From Ravibacter sp964559125 (GTDB taxonomy: Bacteria > Bacteroidota > Bacteroidia > Cytophagales > Spirosomataceae), in contig CAZLGW010000020.1 of NCBI GenBank assembly GCA_964559125.1, forward strand, positions 46,952 to 110,951: 64,000 nucleotides of DNA, in the 5' to 3' direction. Numbering within the stretch: position 1 is the first letter of the stretch; each line of letters starts with the position of its first letter. Below the pieces are notes generated by a model, which did no database searches, had not been told where the DNA came from, and worked only from the letters and a program-made list of their open reading frames with translations. Position numbers and translations under genes: made by a program. This document shows positions 27,690-35,309 of the stretch, piece after piece.

Positions 27690-27730
27690 CAGAAACTGCT
27701 TTTCTCTAAAATTACCATAATAAGCTAAGG

Positions 27731-27759
27731 GAGGGATACTGGGAAAGTGTCCCTCTTTT
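27731..27759 (+). terminator. Terminator of the citrate synthase gene
   Basis: GAGGGATAC (27731-27739) pairs with GTGTCCCTC (27747-27755), including one G-U pair, with a 7-nt loop, and is followed by TTTTCCTTTC. Confidence 0.75.
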
Positions 27760-27823
27760 CCTTTCACAGTATTTGTTTAATTCCCTTATTTCGTGTTCAC
27801 ATTAAACAAACTTAGATTTTGAA

Positions 27824-28336
27824 ATGAAATCATTTCCGGCTCAAACAGAGAAGAGCGAAGTTTTCGCTTACGTGGAGAATTACATCAGGGATCTGGGGTT
27901 TTCAATTGTCAATAAAGACCAGAACAGGCCTTGGGGAGGATTCCTGGTTTTGGAAGAGAAACAGGCTCCGAAATTCATCGAAACGTTCTTTCCGCACTTA
28001 TCGCTGAGCGATTTTGAGGGCTTTGACAAGCTTAGTCCCAAGATACTGCTGGTGGCGCCCGGTAAGCGACTTTCGTGGCAATACCATCACCGCAGGGCCG
28101 AGATATGGAAAGTGATCGGAGGGAATGCCGCAATAGTAGTGAGCGATACAGACGAGGAAACTCTCCCGCGGAGTCTGTCGACCGGTGACGTGATCAGTCT
28201 CAAAAGGGGAGAGCGGCACCGGCTGATAGGGGTCGATGAATACGGTGTAGTCGCCGAAATCTGGCAGCATACCGACGCCGCCAACCCGTCGGACGAAGAC
28301 GATATCGTACGTGTCCAGGATGACTTCGGGAGATAA
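27824..28336 (+). CDS. Cupin domain protein, phosphomannose isomerase C-terminal-like
   Basis: A 170-residue single-domain cupin. KRLSWQYHHRRAEIW and VISLKRGERHRLIG match the type II mannose-6-phosphate isomerase/GDP-mannose pyrophosphorylase cupin, with the expected His and Glu metal ligands. The N-terminal half (NRPWGGFLVLEE) also resembles this group, so it may be a small sugar-phosphate isomerase or a regulatory sugar-binding protein. No nucleotidyltransferase partner is adjacent. The start ATG at 27824 is unambiguous. Confidence 0.8.
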   Translation: MKSFPAQTEKSEVFAYVENYIRDLGFSIVNKDQNRPWGGFLVLEEKQAPKFIETFFPHLSLSDFEGFDKLSPKILLVAPGKRLSWQYHHRRAEIWKVIGGNAAIVVSDTDEETLPRSLSTGDVISLKRGERHRLIGVDEYGVVAEIWQHTDAANPSDEDDIVRVQDDFGR

Positions 28337-28364
28337 GAGGACAAGCGCCAGCCCGGAAGCAGCC

Positions 28365-29819
28365 TCAGATAGCTTCCAGGATCCTTTCCAATGAGACCTC
28401 GTGGCCTATTTTTTCTTTCAGCTGAGAGACCGGCACCCGCTCCTGTTGCGTAGTATCCCTGTGCCTGATAGTTACTGTGTCGTCTTCCATTGTCTGGTAG
28501 TCGACGGCTATACAGAACGGGGTGCCGATCAGGTCCTGGCGGGTATAGCGCTTGCCTATTGCGGCGTTGTCGTCATATACGGTCCTGAACGAAGATTTCA
28601 GTGATTTTGCTATTTCCTGTGCTTTTTCGGCAAGCCCGTCTTTCTTGACCAGCGGTAAAACCGCCGCTTTTACGGGAGCAAGCGCAGGGTGGAATTTCAG
28701 GAAGGTCCGCTCTTTATCTCCGTCGGCTTCCCTGGTAAAAGCGTTGCAGAAAACAGCCAGGAAAAGACGGTCTGCCCCTACTGAAGTTTCCACTACATAG
28801 GGAATGTAGTTCTGGTTGATTTCAGGATCAAAGTATTGCTGTTTCTTTTTAGACAGTTCCTGGTGGTTTTTGAGGTCAAAATCCGTACGCGAATGGATCC
28901 CCTCGATCTCCCGGAACCCGAACGGGAACCGGAACTCGATATCGACGGCTGCATTGGCATAATGAGCCAGTTTGTCGTGATCGTGATACTGCAGCTTTTC
29001 CGGAGGCAGGCCGATTGCCTTGTGGAACCTGAGCCGCTGCTCCTTCCACGATTCGTACCATTCCATTTCTGAACCCGGCCTCACAAAAAACTGCATTTCC
29101 ATTTGCTCGAATTCGCGCATACGGAAGGTGAACTGGCGCGCTACGATCTCGTTCCGGAAAGCCTTACCTATCTGGGCGATTCCGAAGGGGACTTTCATCC
29201 TGCCGCTTTTCTGAACATTCAGGAAGTTGACAAAAATACCCTGTGCAGTTTCTGGTCTCAGGTAAATCAGGCTGGCATCTTCCGCTACCGATCCTACCTG
29301 GGTACTGAACATCAGGTTGAATTGCCTTACGTCCGTCCAGTTGGCTGTTTTGGAAACCGGGCATACAATGCCTTCCGCTATGATCAGTTCTCTTACACCG
29401 TCGAGGTCTTCCGCTCCAAGGAGACGCCCCATTTCGGCAAGCAGCGCAGAGGCTTTTTCGGGCTGACCGGCGTTTACATATTCCTCAGCTTTACCTTCAA
29501 GCAACTGGTCGGCACGGTATCTTTTTTTGGAATCTTTGTTGTCGATCATCGGATCGTTGAACCCGTCGACGTGCCCGGAGGCTTTCCAGGTAAGCGGATG
29601 CATAAAGATAGCCGCATCGACTCCTACAATGTTATCGTGCAACTGGGTCATAGCTTTCCACCACGCACTTTTCAGGCTGTTTTTCAGCTCCACACCATTT
29701 TGCCCGTAGTCATAAACGGCCTGGAGCCCGTCGTAGATTTCGGATGAAGGGAACACGAAGCCATATTCTTTGGCATGAGATATAATATCCTGAAGAGAGG
29801 TAGCAGGAGCAGATGACAT
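28365..29819 (-). CDS. glyQS: Glycine--tRNA ligase, single-chain class II type
   Basis: A 484-residue synthetase that charges tRNA-Gly; the homodimeric form is shared by Bacteroidetes, archaea and eukaryotes. Class II motifs are visible: RPETAQGIFVNF, FRNEIVARQFTFRMREFEQME (motif 2), SVGADRLFLAVF (motif 3) and a C-terminal anticodon-binding domain (PVKAAVLPLVKKDGL onward). The open frame reaches 29906, but ATG 29819 gives the usual start (SLQDIISHAKEYGFVFPSSE). A -7 box lies about 75 nt upstream. Confidence 0.95.
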   Translation of the reverse strand: MSSAPATSLQDIISHAKEYGFVFPSSEIYDGLQAVYDYGQNGVELKNSLKSAWWKAMTQLHDNIVGVDAAIFMHPLTWKASGHVDGFNDPMIDNKDSKKRYRADQLLEGKAEEYVNAGQPEKASALLAEMGRLLGAEDLDGVRELIIAEGIVCPVSKTANWTDVRQFNLMFSTQVGSVAEDASLIYLRPETAQGIFVNFLNVQKSGRMKVPFGIAQIGKAFRNEIVARQFTFRMREFEQMEMQFFVRPGSEMEWYESWKEQRLRFHKAIGLPPEKLQYHDHDKLAHYANAAVDIEFRFPFGFREIEGIHSRTDFDLKNHQELSKKKQQYFDPEINQNYIPYVVETSVGADRLFLAVFCNAFTREADGDKERTFLKFHPALAPVKAAVLPLVKKDGLAEKAQEIAKSLKSSFRTVYDDNAAIGKRYTRQDLIGTPFCIAVDYQTMEDDTVTIRHRDTTQQERVPVSQLKEKIGHEVSLERILEAI

Positions 29820-29893
29820 AATCTGTAAAAACTTATTTCTACGTTTAACTGAAACTCTTTGCGGTAAGGCCGGCCCGGCCGTTTTACGCGGTG

Positions 29894-29901
29894 CAAAGCT
29901 A
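29894..29901 (-). promoter_or_regulatory. -7 box TAGCTTTG for glyQS
   Basis: TAGCTTTG on the minus strand fits TAnnTTTG. The transcript would start near 29888, and its first 25 nt form a GC-rich hairpin (GGCCGGGCCGGCC-type sequence, about 29862-29886). Confidence 0.5.
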
Positions 29902-29966
29902 ACCATTTTTTCCTTAGTTTCTGACCGACAGCTTTACATACTGTCTTCTATTCCGTAACTTGGGTA

Positions 29967-29983
29967 ACTAATTATGAATTAGT
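29967..29983. promoter_or_regulatory. Perfect 7-bp dyad before the HhH gene
   Basis: ACTAATT and AATTAGT flank a 3-bp centre, 24 bp before the start codon. It is operator-like in size and position; no regulator is known. Confidence 0.3.
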
Positions 29984-30006
29984 ATACTATACTTCCTGAT
30001 CTTCCT

Positions 30007-30999
30007 ATGTTTGACCGTATCATCGTTTTTCTGCAGGATTTTTTCTCAGTATCGCCGAAAGAAGCGCGCGGTATTACAGGGTTATTGCTTCTATCGGCTA
30101 TGGTCCTGATCTTCCCCGTATTCCTCAAACACTATCTCTTTTACAGAACGCCGGAGGAAAGGGCCGAAGAAAGAGTTTTCCTGGATAGCCTCGTAAGAGC
30201 GGCCAGGCTGGAGGAACAGGCTGAAGCAGGCGTACGGAAAGAGTCGACAACTAAGTCCGAATTTGTCGGGCTGAAGGATTTTAATCCTAATACTGCCACT
30301 GAAGAGGAAATGATAAGCCTGGGCATTCCGGGATTCCTGGCCCGCAGGATTATCAACTACCGGCAAAAAGGTGGCATATTTCGCAAAAATGAAGATCTCC
30401 GCCGGATTTACGATTTCCCTGACGAACTGTACCAGACCCTGCTTCCCTATATCAGGCTTTCTCCCGGGTCGCTAAATGATGCAGATGCAGAAGTACCGGG
30501 AAAGAGACCTGCCCGTGACAAACCGGTAAAAAGCGATTTTGTGCAGGAGAAGAAAAGACAGGGAGTATTTAATCCAGGCTATCAGCAGACCGTGATTGTT
30601 CCCTTTGATATAAACAAAGCGGATACCGCCCAGCTAAAAAAGCTGAAGGGGATTGGTTCCGGAAGAGCCAGGATCATTTTAAACTACCGGAATGCACTGG
30701 GAGGCTTCCATTCCCCAAGCCAGTACCCGGAGATTTACGGATTAGATACTTTGTCGCTTTCCGGGTTGAATCAATACGCCAGGATACTGAGCCCACCCCG
30801 TAAAATAGCTATCAATGCAGTATCGCTGGACGAGCTTCTCAGGCATCCGTATGCCAAGAAACATCGCAAGACATCCGAGGCGGTTATCCGCTACCGAGAG
30901 CAGCACGGTGCCTATCGTTCCAGGGATGACCTGGAGAAAGTGATAAATATAACCCCTGCCTTTCTTGACCTGCTTGCTCCGTACCTGAGTTTTGAATGA
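30007..30999 (+). CDS. Helix-hairpin-helix (ComEA-like) membrane-anchored protein
   Basis: A 330-residue protein with one N-terminal membrane segment (about 22-45: GITGLLLLSAMVLIFPVFL) and three copies of the ComEA-type helix-hairpin-helix domain: FNPNTATEEEMISLGIPGFL, DINKADTAQLKKLKGIGSG and INAVSLDELLRHPYAKKH. Such domains bind DNA without sequence preference. Single-domain relatives act in DNA uptake, but the triple form in Bacteroidetes is uncharacterised. A dyad ACTAATT/AATTAGT (29967-29983) lies just upstream. Confidence 0.85.
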   Translation: MFDRIIVFLQDFFSVSPKEARGITGLLLLSAMVLIFPVFLKHYLFYRTPEERAEERVFLDSLVRAARLEEQAEAGVRKESTTKSEFVGLKDFNPNTATEEEMISLGIPGFLARRIINYRQKGGIFRKNEDLRRIYDFPDELYQTLLPYIRLSPGSLNDADAEVPGKRPARDKPVKSDFVQEKKRQGVFNPGYQQTVIVPFDINKADTAQLKKLKGIGSGRARIILNYRNALGGFHSPSQYPEIYGLDTLSLSGLNQYARILSPPRKIAINAVSLDELLRHPYAKKHRKTSEAVIRYREQHGAYRSRDDLEKVINITPAFLDLLAPYLSFE

Positions 31000-31102
31000 A
31001 GCCAATCGGCTGTTAGGTGTTGTAAGCCAGGTAAAGAAGGGGCTGTATCCTGTTAAAAAACGACTGAGGCTGTCTAAAAAGTATTTCCTGATAAAAGTCG
31101 TC

Positions 31103-31125
31103 GAGGGTGCTTTTTAGGCACCCTC
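31103..31125. terminator. Hairpin between the HhH and YbjQ genes
   Basis: GAGGGTGC (31103-31110) and GCACCCTC (31118-31125) form an 8-bp stem with a 7-nt U-rich loop, about 100 bp after the HhH gene. No U-tract follows, so termination strength is doubtful. Confidence 0.45.
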
Positions 31126-31244
31126 CTGGGGGGGAGAGGTGCGTCTATAAAGCTATTTTCCCACTGAACATAATTGACAGGAAATACCCGGCGTATTTGA
31201 ATATATTAGTATTGTATTTCAACTAACCTTAATCACGAAAAGAT

Positions 31245-31565
31245 ATGTTGGTAACTACCACCCCCAATGTTGAAGGAAAAAGGATTATCAGGTATATCGG
31301 CCTGGTCAATGGTGAGGCGATCATCGGCGCCAATATCGTAAAAGACTTTTTTGCTGGGATCCGCGATGTAGTAGGAGGGAGGGCCGGCGCTTATGAGCAG
31401 GGGTTGAGAGAGGCGAAGAGCATCGCTGTAAAGGAAATGGTAGAGCAGGCGCAGCGATTGGGCGCCAACGCTGTTATCGGGGTCGATCTTGACTACGAAA
31501 CAATAGGGGGCAACGGGTCGATGCTGATGGTAAGCGCAAACGGAACTGCCGTTTTAATAGAGTAG
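31245..31565 (+). CDS. ybjQ: YbjQ family protein (UPF0145)
   Basis: A 106-residue protein matching the YbjQ/DUF74 family almost end to end: YIGLVNGEAIIGANIVKDFF, EQGLREAKSIAVKEMVEQA and GANAVIGVDLDYETIG. The fold is a homopentameric dodecin-like sheet sometimes annotated as heavy-metal binding; the function is not established. It stands alone between the HhH gene and the convergent AI-2E permease gene (17 bp away). Confidence 0.9.
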   Translation: MLVTTTPNVEGKRIIRYIGLVNGEAIIGANIVKDFFAGIRDVVGGRAGAYEQGLREAKSIAVKEMVEQAQRLGANAVIGVDLDYETIGGNGSMLMVSANGTAVLIE

Positions 31566-31582
31566 GTTCAGGGATGCCCGGC

Positions 31583-32626
31583 TCAGGGATCGGGAAGCGG
31601 GTCATCTCCCAAAAGGATCGCCAGGGCTTCGCCGCCTTCTAACTGGTCGGCAATGATACGGGCTATTGCCATGTATGGCACAAAAAGGATCATACCTGCT
31701 GCGCCCCACAGCAAGCCGCCTGTAAAAATGGCGACAAGCGTGCTGAGCGTGCTCAGGTTGATGCGCTGGCTCACCGCCCAGGGGAAAATGAGATTGGCTT
31801 CCAGATATTGTACAAACGTATAAATAGCTATGACCCCCAGCGGGTAGTAGACCGAATCGTACAATGTCCAGGAAATGATGATAGGAAGCAGCGCACCGAT
31901 CATGATGCCTATATAGGGAATAAATGTCAGGATAGACGCGATAAATCCGAAGAAAATAGCATTGGGAATGCCCAGGATGAGAAGGCCCGTACTGTTCAGG
32001 ATCCCCACGATCAGATACACGGTTGCCATTCCTTTGATAAACTGGGCATAGGAGTTTACTGCTTTGTGCAGGATTCCTTTGAGCCGGCCTTTAAGTGATG
32101 CGGGGGCCATCAACTCGGCTACACGAACCAACCGTTCGCGGCTGTAGAGGATAAGAAAGCTGTAAACAGGAATAATGATCAGCAGCACGGTTCCCGAAAC
32201 GGAGGCCTGTAGCGTGTTCCGTGCAAAGCCGAAAATCGACTGTATGGAATTTTCTACCCCCTGGGTAGCCCAGATGCGCCATTTACCTTTTTCTATCCCG
32301 AATGTCTCCTCCGCGTATATACTGATTTCATTCGCAAGCCCGAGCAACTTTACCTGCAGGTCGGGGAAGTAGTCGCGCAGGTTCAGTATCTGCAATACGA
32401 GCAGCGTGATCAGGAAAGCAATAGGTACCAGCAGGATCAGCAGGCTCACTACTATTGCCGGCACCCGTCCCATACCCTTTCGTTCGAGCCAGCTACAGAC
32501 GGGGTATATCAGCAGGCTTATAAAAAGCCCGAAGCTGATCGGGACCAGCACACTCCTTCCCAGGTAAAGAATCAGCGATGTACAAAGGATGATCAATAGG
32601 GTCTGGAGCAGGCGGTTGCTGGGCAT
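31583..32626 (-). CDS. AI-2E family transporter (PerM/TqsA family)
   Basis: A 347-residue inner-membrane protein with about eight hydrophobic helices: three near the N-terminus, a hydrophilic stretch at about 85-140, then the conserved core ending in NLIFPWAVSQRINLSTLSTLVAIF and WGAAGMILFVPYMAI. The family includes the AI-2 exporter TqsA, but many members move other solutes, including sodium and protons, so the substrate is open. The start ATG at 32626 fits the first helix. Confidence 0.92.
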   Translation of the reverse strand: MPSNRLLQTLLIILCTSLILYLGRSVLVPISFGLFISLLIYPVCSWLERKGMGRVPAIVVSLLILLVPIAFLITLLVLQILNLRDYFPDLQVKLLGLANEISIYAEETFGIEKGKWRIWATQGVENSIQSIFGFARNTLQASVSGTVLLIIIPVYSFLILYSRERLVRVAELMAPASLKGRLKGILHKAVNSYAQFIKGMATVYLIVGILNSTGLLILGIPNAIFFGFIASILTFIPYIGIMIGALLPIIISWTLYDSVYYPLGVIAIYTFVQYLEANLIFPWAVSQRINLSTLSTLVAIFTGGLLWGAAGMILFVPYMAIARIIADQLEGGEALAILLGDDPLPDP

Positions 32627-32659
32627 TCGTCGACTATTCGGGAGTTAAAATGGAATATG

Positions 32660-32697
32660 GAAAAAGTGCCGGAATCTGCTCTGTCAGTTCCCGGCAC
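32660..32697 (-). terminator. Terminator of the YtxH-like gene
   Basis: On the minus strand GTGCCGG (32697-32691) pairs with CCGGCAC (32672-32666), extended imperfectly inward, and is followed by TTTTTCC. A second GC-rich hairpin, GCCGGGC/GCCCGGC (32709-32740), lies between it and the stop codon. Confidence 0.65.
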
Positions 32698-32752
32698 CTT
32701 TGCTCAATGCCGGGCCGCGGTCGGCCGATCGCAGCCCGGCCGGAGGCGGCTG

Positions 32753-33058
32753 TTACGCGGGGCTTTCTCCGGTAGCGGCCGGTTTTTTGCCTGTGATGTT
32801 ATTAAGCAGATCTTTCAGGAATTTATCAGCATCCGGGAAATTTGTTTTCAGCGTTTCAGCTCCTTTGCTCTTAAGTTCCTCAAAATACTCAGGGGCTTTG
32901 TCAAGCGCTTCCTCAGCTTCTCCTTTCAGATCGTTTGCTTTGGATTTAAGATCTTCCAGCAGTTTTTCGCCGTCTTCCGTCTGCAGGTATTTATGTAGCG
33001 CAACGCCCGCAGCAGCTCCTATAATGAACGTGGCCAGATGTTTTGAATTGAAACTCAT
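32753..33058 (-). CDS. YtxH domain-containing small protein
   Basis: A 101-residue protein starting with a hydrophobic segment (ATFIIGAAAGVALHKYL, about 9-25) followed by a charged amphipathic helix rich in Lys, Glu and Ala. This is the YtxH layout, seen in general-stress and envelope proteins; no biochemical role is known. Its own terminator and the 103-bp gap upstream suggest single-gene transcription. Confidence 0.8.
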   Translation of the reverse strand: MSFNSKHLATFIIGAAAGVALHKYLQTEDGEKLLEDLKSKANDLKGEAEEALDKAPEYFEELKSKGAETLKTNFPDADKFLKDLLNNITGKKPAATGESPA

Positions 33059-33161
33059 GATCGTGGAATGGTTAATTTGAACGCTCGTTAAAAATACGGA
33101 AAATAAAGCGAAAGAGGTTGCTTCCCGGTACTTAAATATGGCGACCGGTTGTGAAGGCTGA

Positions 33162-34037
33162 TCAATGGGATTGGAATGCGGCGAGGAGGGCCTCTTTTAC
33201 ATTTCCTTCTGCTAAAAGCTCCTTTACCCGGATGTGAAGCAGCTCGTTAAAGTTTTCACAGGCTCCCTGTGTCTGCTCCCTGAAATTTGCTACTACCGGA
33301 TTGTAACCATATTGCCTGATCTCGCTTTGATCGGGAAGTTGTGCGGTGCTGCCCAATATGCCAAGTTCGTTACCCGTCAGGATCGCCGACCGCTGTACCG
33401 ACAGAGGTAATGCGTCGATACCGATCCCTTTTACGGGGCGTGGTACTTCAAATAGTGTTTCCCTGCCGGAAGCGCTATACCAATCGTCGCCCGCGCGGCC
33501 GACCCACTTGGTTTTTAACATGTCTATGCGCCCTTTACTGTCGAGGATCCGTTCGGAGAAATGAGCCAGCACCACCTCGGCGATCACCAGGCTCATGCTG
33601 CCGATTTCTTTTATCTCAAGTACCCTGCACTCAAGATGACCGGGCGATTCCTGCACCCGTGGAGGAGTAACGGCCAGTGACGGGACCGGGGTAAAGCCTG
33701 CTTTCTCAAATTCATTGATATCCCTTTCGTATTCCGATGATGCCAGCGAGACTTGCTGTACCATGCTCCGGTCTACCAGGTTGACGACGGCTTCAGGTAC
33801 TTCTTTCAGGTTTAATACCGTGTGCTTGTAAGAGCCGTCGGAGGCCCTTTTATTGGGAGCAAATACGATGACGGGCGGATCAATCCCTACATAGTTGAAA
33901 AAACTGAACGGGCTTAGGTTGATACGCCCTGATTTATCGGCTGTACTGACCAGGGCGATAGGCCTCGGGGCTACTGCGCCGGTCATATATCGGTGGAAAG
34001 ACCGTGTGCCCGCATCTTGTGGTCTGATGCTTTTCAT
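33162..34037 (-). CDS. Flavin reductase family protein (FMN-binding split barrel)
   Basis: A 291-residue protein. The N-terminal 190 residues are a flavin reductase-like split barrel (GAVAPRPIALVSTADKSGRINLSPFSFF, then FNYVGIDPPVIVFAPN), which binds FMN. About 90 further residues at the C-terminus are mostly helical and contain FREQTQGACENFNELLHIRV. It may reduce flavin with NAD(P)H or act on a flavin-linked substrate. It ends a tightly packed run: 12 bp after the PyrR-like gene and in turn after the amidotransferase gene. Confidence 0.88.
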   Translation of the reverse strand: MKSIRPQDAGTRSFHRYMTGAVAPRPIALVSTADKSGRINLSPFSFFNYVGIDPPVIVFAPNKRASDGSYKHTVLNLKEVPEAVVNLVDRSMVQQVSLASSEYERDINEFEKAGFTPVPSLAVTPPRVQESPGHLECRVLEIKEIGSMSLVIAEVVLAHFSERILDSKGRIDMLKTKWVGRAGDDWYSASGRETLFEVPRPVKGIGIDALPLSVQRSAILTGNELGILGSTAQLPDQSEIRQYGYNPVVANFREQTQGACENFNELLHIRVKELLAEGNVKEALLAAFQSH

Positions 34038-34049
34038 GCTGAACGGTAT

Positions 34050-34565
34050 TTACTGAAGGTAGGCTCCTTCCTGATCAGGTTTGCTGAGAATAACCTGTAC
34101 GTGCTCATTGATAGTTGTACTGAGAGAATACCCTACGTAGTCTGCGGAAACGGGGTAGAGCCGGTGGCTCCGGTCAACTATCACTGCAACCTGCAGCTTC
34201 CTGACGCCTTTCTGAAGAAAGGGCTGAAGCGAGAAAGTCATAGTCCGGGCGGTATTCAATACCACATCGGCTACCACCACTACATGATCTTCGAGGACAA
34301 CTTCGTCGTTGCCGAAATCGATATAGCTCTGTTTCGGAGCATGTATATCAAAACGCAGTTCTATCAGCCTGACTTCCAGGGGAGAAATACGACTGATTTC
34401 TGCCGAAAGCCGTTTGGCAAATTCGTAGCCTTCGCCTACAATCCCGGCAATTACAATTTCTTTTTCAGTGAAATTACGCTCATACACCTCGTAGGCCATT
34501 CTCCTGATTTTTTGTTCAATCTGCAGAGGCGTAAGAATTTTTTGCGGTTCTTCAATTGTTGCCAT
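34050..34565 (-). CDS. PyrR-like phosphoribosyltransferase-fold protein with altered PRPP loop
   Basis: A 171-residue type I phosphoribosyltransferase fold most like PyrR, the uracil phosphoribosyltransferase/pyrimidine attenuator. Shared features include AGIVGEGYEFAKRL near residue 40 and IVDRSHRLYPVSADYVGYSL. The PRPP-binding loop, usually VDDVLYTGRT, reads VADVVLNTARTM (about 98-109), so the first of the two acidic residues and the glycine of TGRT are lost. Catalysis may be weakened, leaving a regulatory or binding role. The gap to the amidotransferase gene is 3 bp. Confidence 0.8.
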   Translation of the reverse strand: MATIEEPQKILTPLQIEQKIRRMAYEVYERNFTEKEIVIAGIVGEGYEFAKRLSAEISRISPLEVRLIELRFDIHAPKQSYIDFGNDEVVLEDHVVVVADVVLNTARTMTFSLQPFLQKGVRKLQVAVIVDRSHRLYPVSADYVGYSLSTTINEHVQVILSKPDQEGAYLQ

Positions 34566-34568
34566 AGG

Positions 34569-35294
34569 CTAATTCCTTTTTTGCAAATTACTGAAAAAAT
34601 TGACAATCCAGTTAGCTGCGGTAACTTCGTCAGTTTGCAGGCTGAGGCTCCCTATACCCTCTGTAACTTTTTCCTCTCCTATCCTTTCTTTGCGCAATTC
34701 CATAAGAGCCCTGTCGTAGGAAGGTGAAAATTCCGGATGGGCCTGGATTCCTATCATCGTCCGGCCAACGGCGATTACGGCGTTGGGGCAACCGGCGGCG
34801 GAAGCCAGCCTGACGGCATTGTCAGGGAGCTCCATTACCTGGTCCTGGCACATCATGAGCAGGTTGAGCGTATCCCGGTAAGGCTCCATCCAGCTCTCCT
34901 GTGAAAGTAAAGTCAGCTCATGCACTCCGACGCACCAGCCGCCTGCCGACTTATGAACCTTTCCGCCCAGTGCATACCCCAGCATCTGGTGGCCGAAACA
35001 AATGCCGGCATAAGGAGTCTTGGTTTTGTGGAGTTTTCGTACGAAATCAGCCAGGTCGTGAATCCATTTTACGTCGTCGTATACTGAAAAAGACGATCCC
35101 GTTGTGATATAGCCGTCGCATTCGTTAACCGATGCAGGGAAAATGCCGTTTATAACATCGTAGAACCGGAATTCGATATCGGAAGATCCCTTGTTGAAGA
35201 GGGCTGGGAACATTTCCCGGTAGTCCCCGTTGATATGCATCAGATCCGGCCTGACGTGATCGCATTCCAGCAGTCCGATGGTCAGTTTTTTCAT
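34569..35294 (-). CDS. Class I glutamine amidotransferase-like protein
   Basis: A 241-residue single GATase domain like the free amidotransferases annotated near GMP synthase. The catalytic Cys is in YAGICFGHQMLGYALGG, and the His-Glu pair in GIQAHPEFSPSY. No synthetase domain or partner gene is attached, so it could be a gamma-glutamyl hydrolase or an amidotransferase for an unlinked enzyme. Co-location with a PyrR-like protein and a flavin reductase hints at nucleobase or nucleotide chemistry, which is inference. Confidence 0.85.
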   Translation of the reverse strand: MKKLTIGLLECDHVRPDLMHINGDYREMFPALFNKGSSDIEFRFYDVINGIFPASVNECDGYITTGSSFSVYDDVKWIHDLADFVRKLHKTKTPYAGICFGHQMLGYALGGKVHKSAGGWCVGVHELTLLSQESWMEPYRDTLNLLMMCQDQVMELPDNAVRLASAAGCPNAVIAVGRTMIGIQAHPEFSPSYDRALMELRKERIGEEKVTEGIGSLSLQTDEVTAANWIVNFFSNLQKRN

Positions 35295-35309
35295 GGATAG
35301 AAAAGGTAT

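Noticed and set aside
29862..29886. T-box or attenuator before the glycyl-tRNA synthetase gene
   Set aside because: There is only a small GC-rich hairpin and no T-box sequence or antiterminator alternative.
31064..31140. Insertion-sequence end (AGGCTGTCTAAAAAG-like)
   Set aside because: The short sequence resembles some IS termini, but I find no second inverted end, target duplication or transposase fragment.
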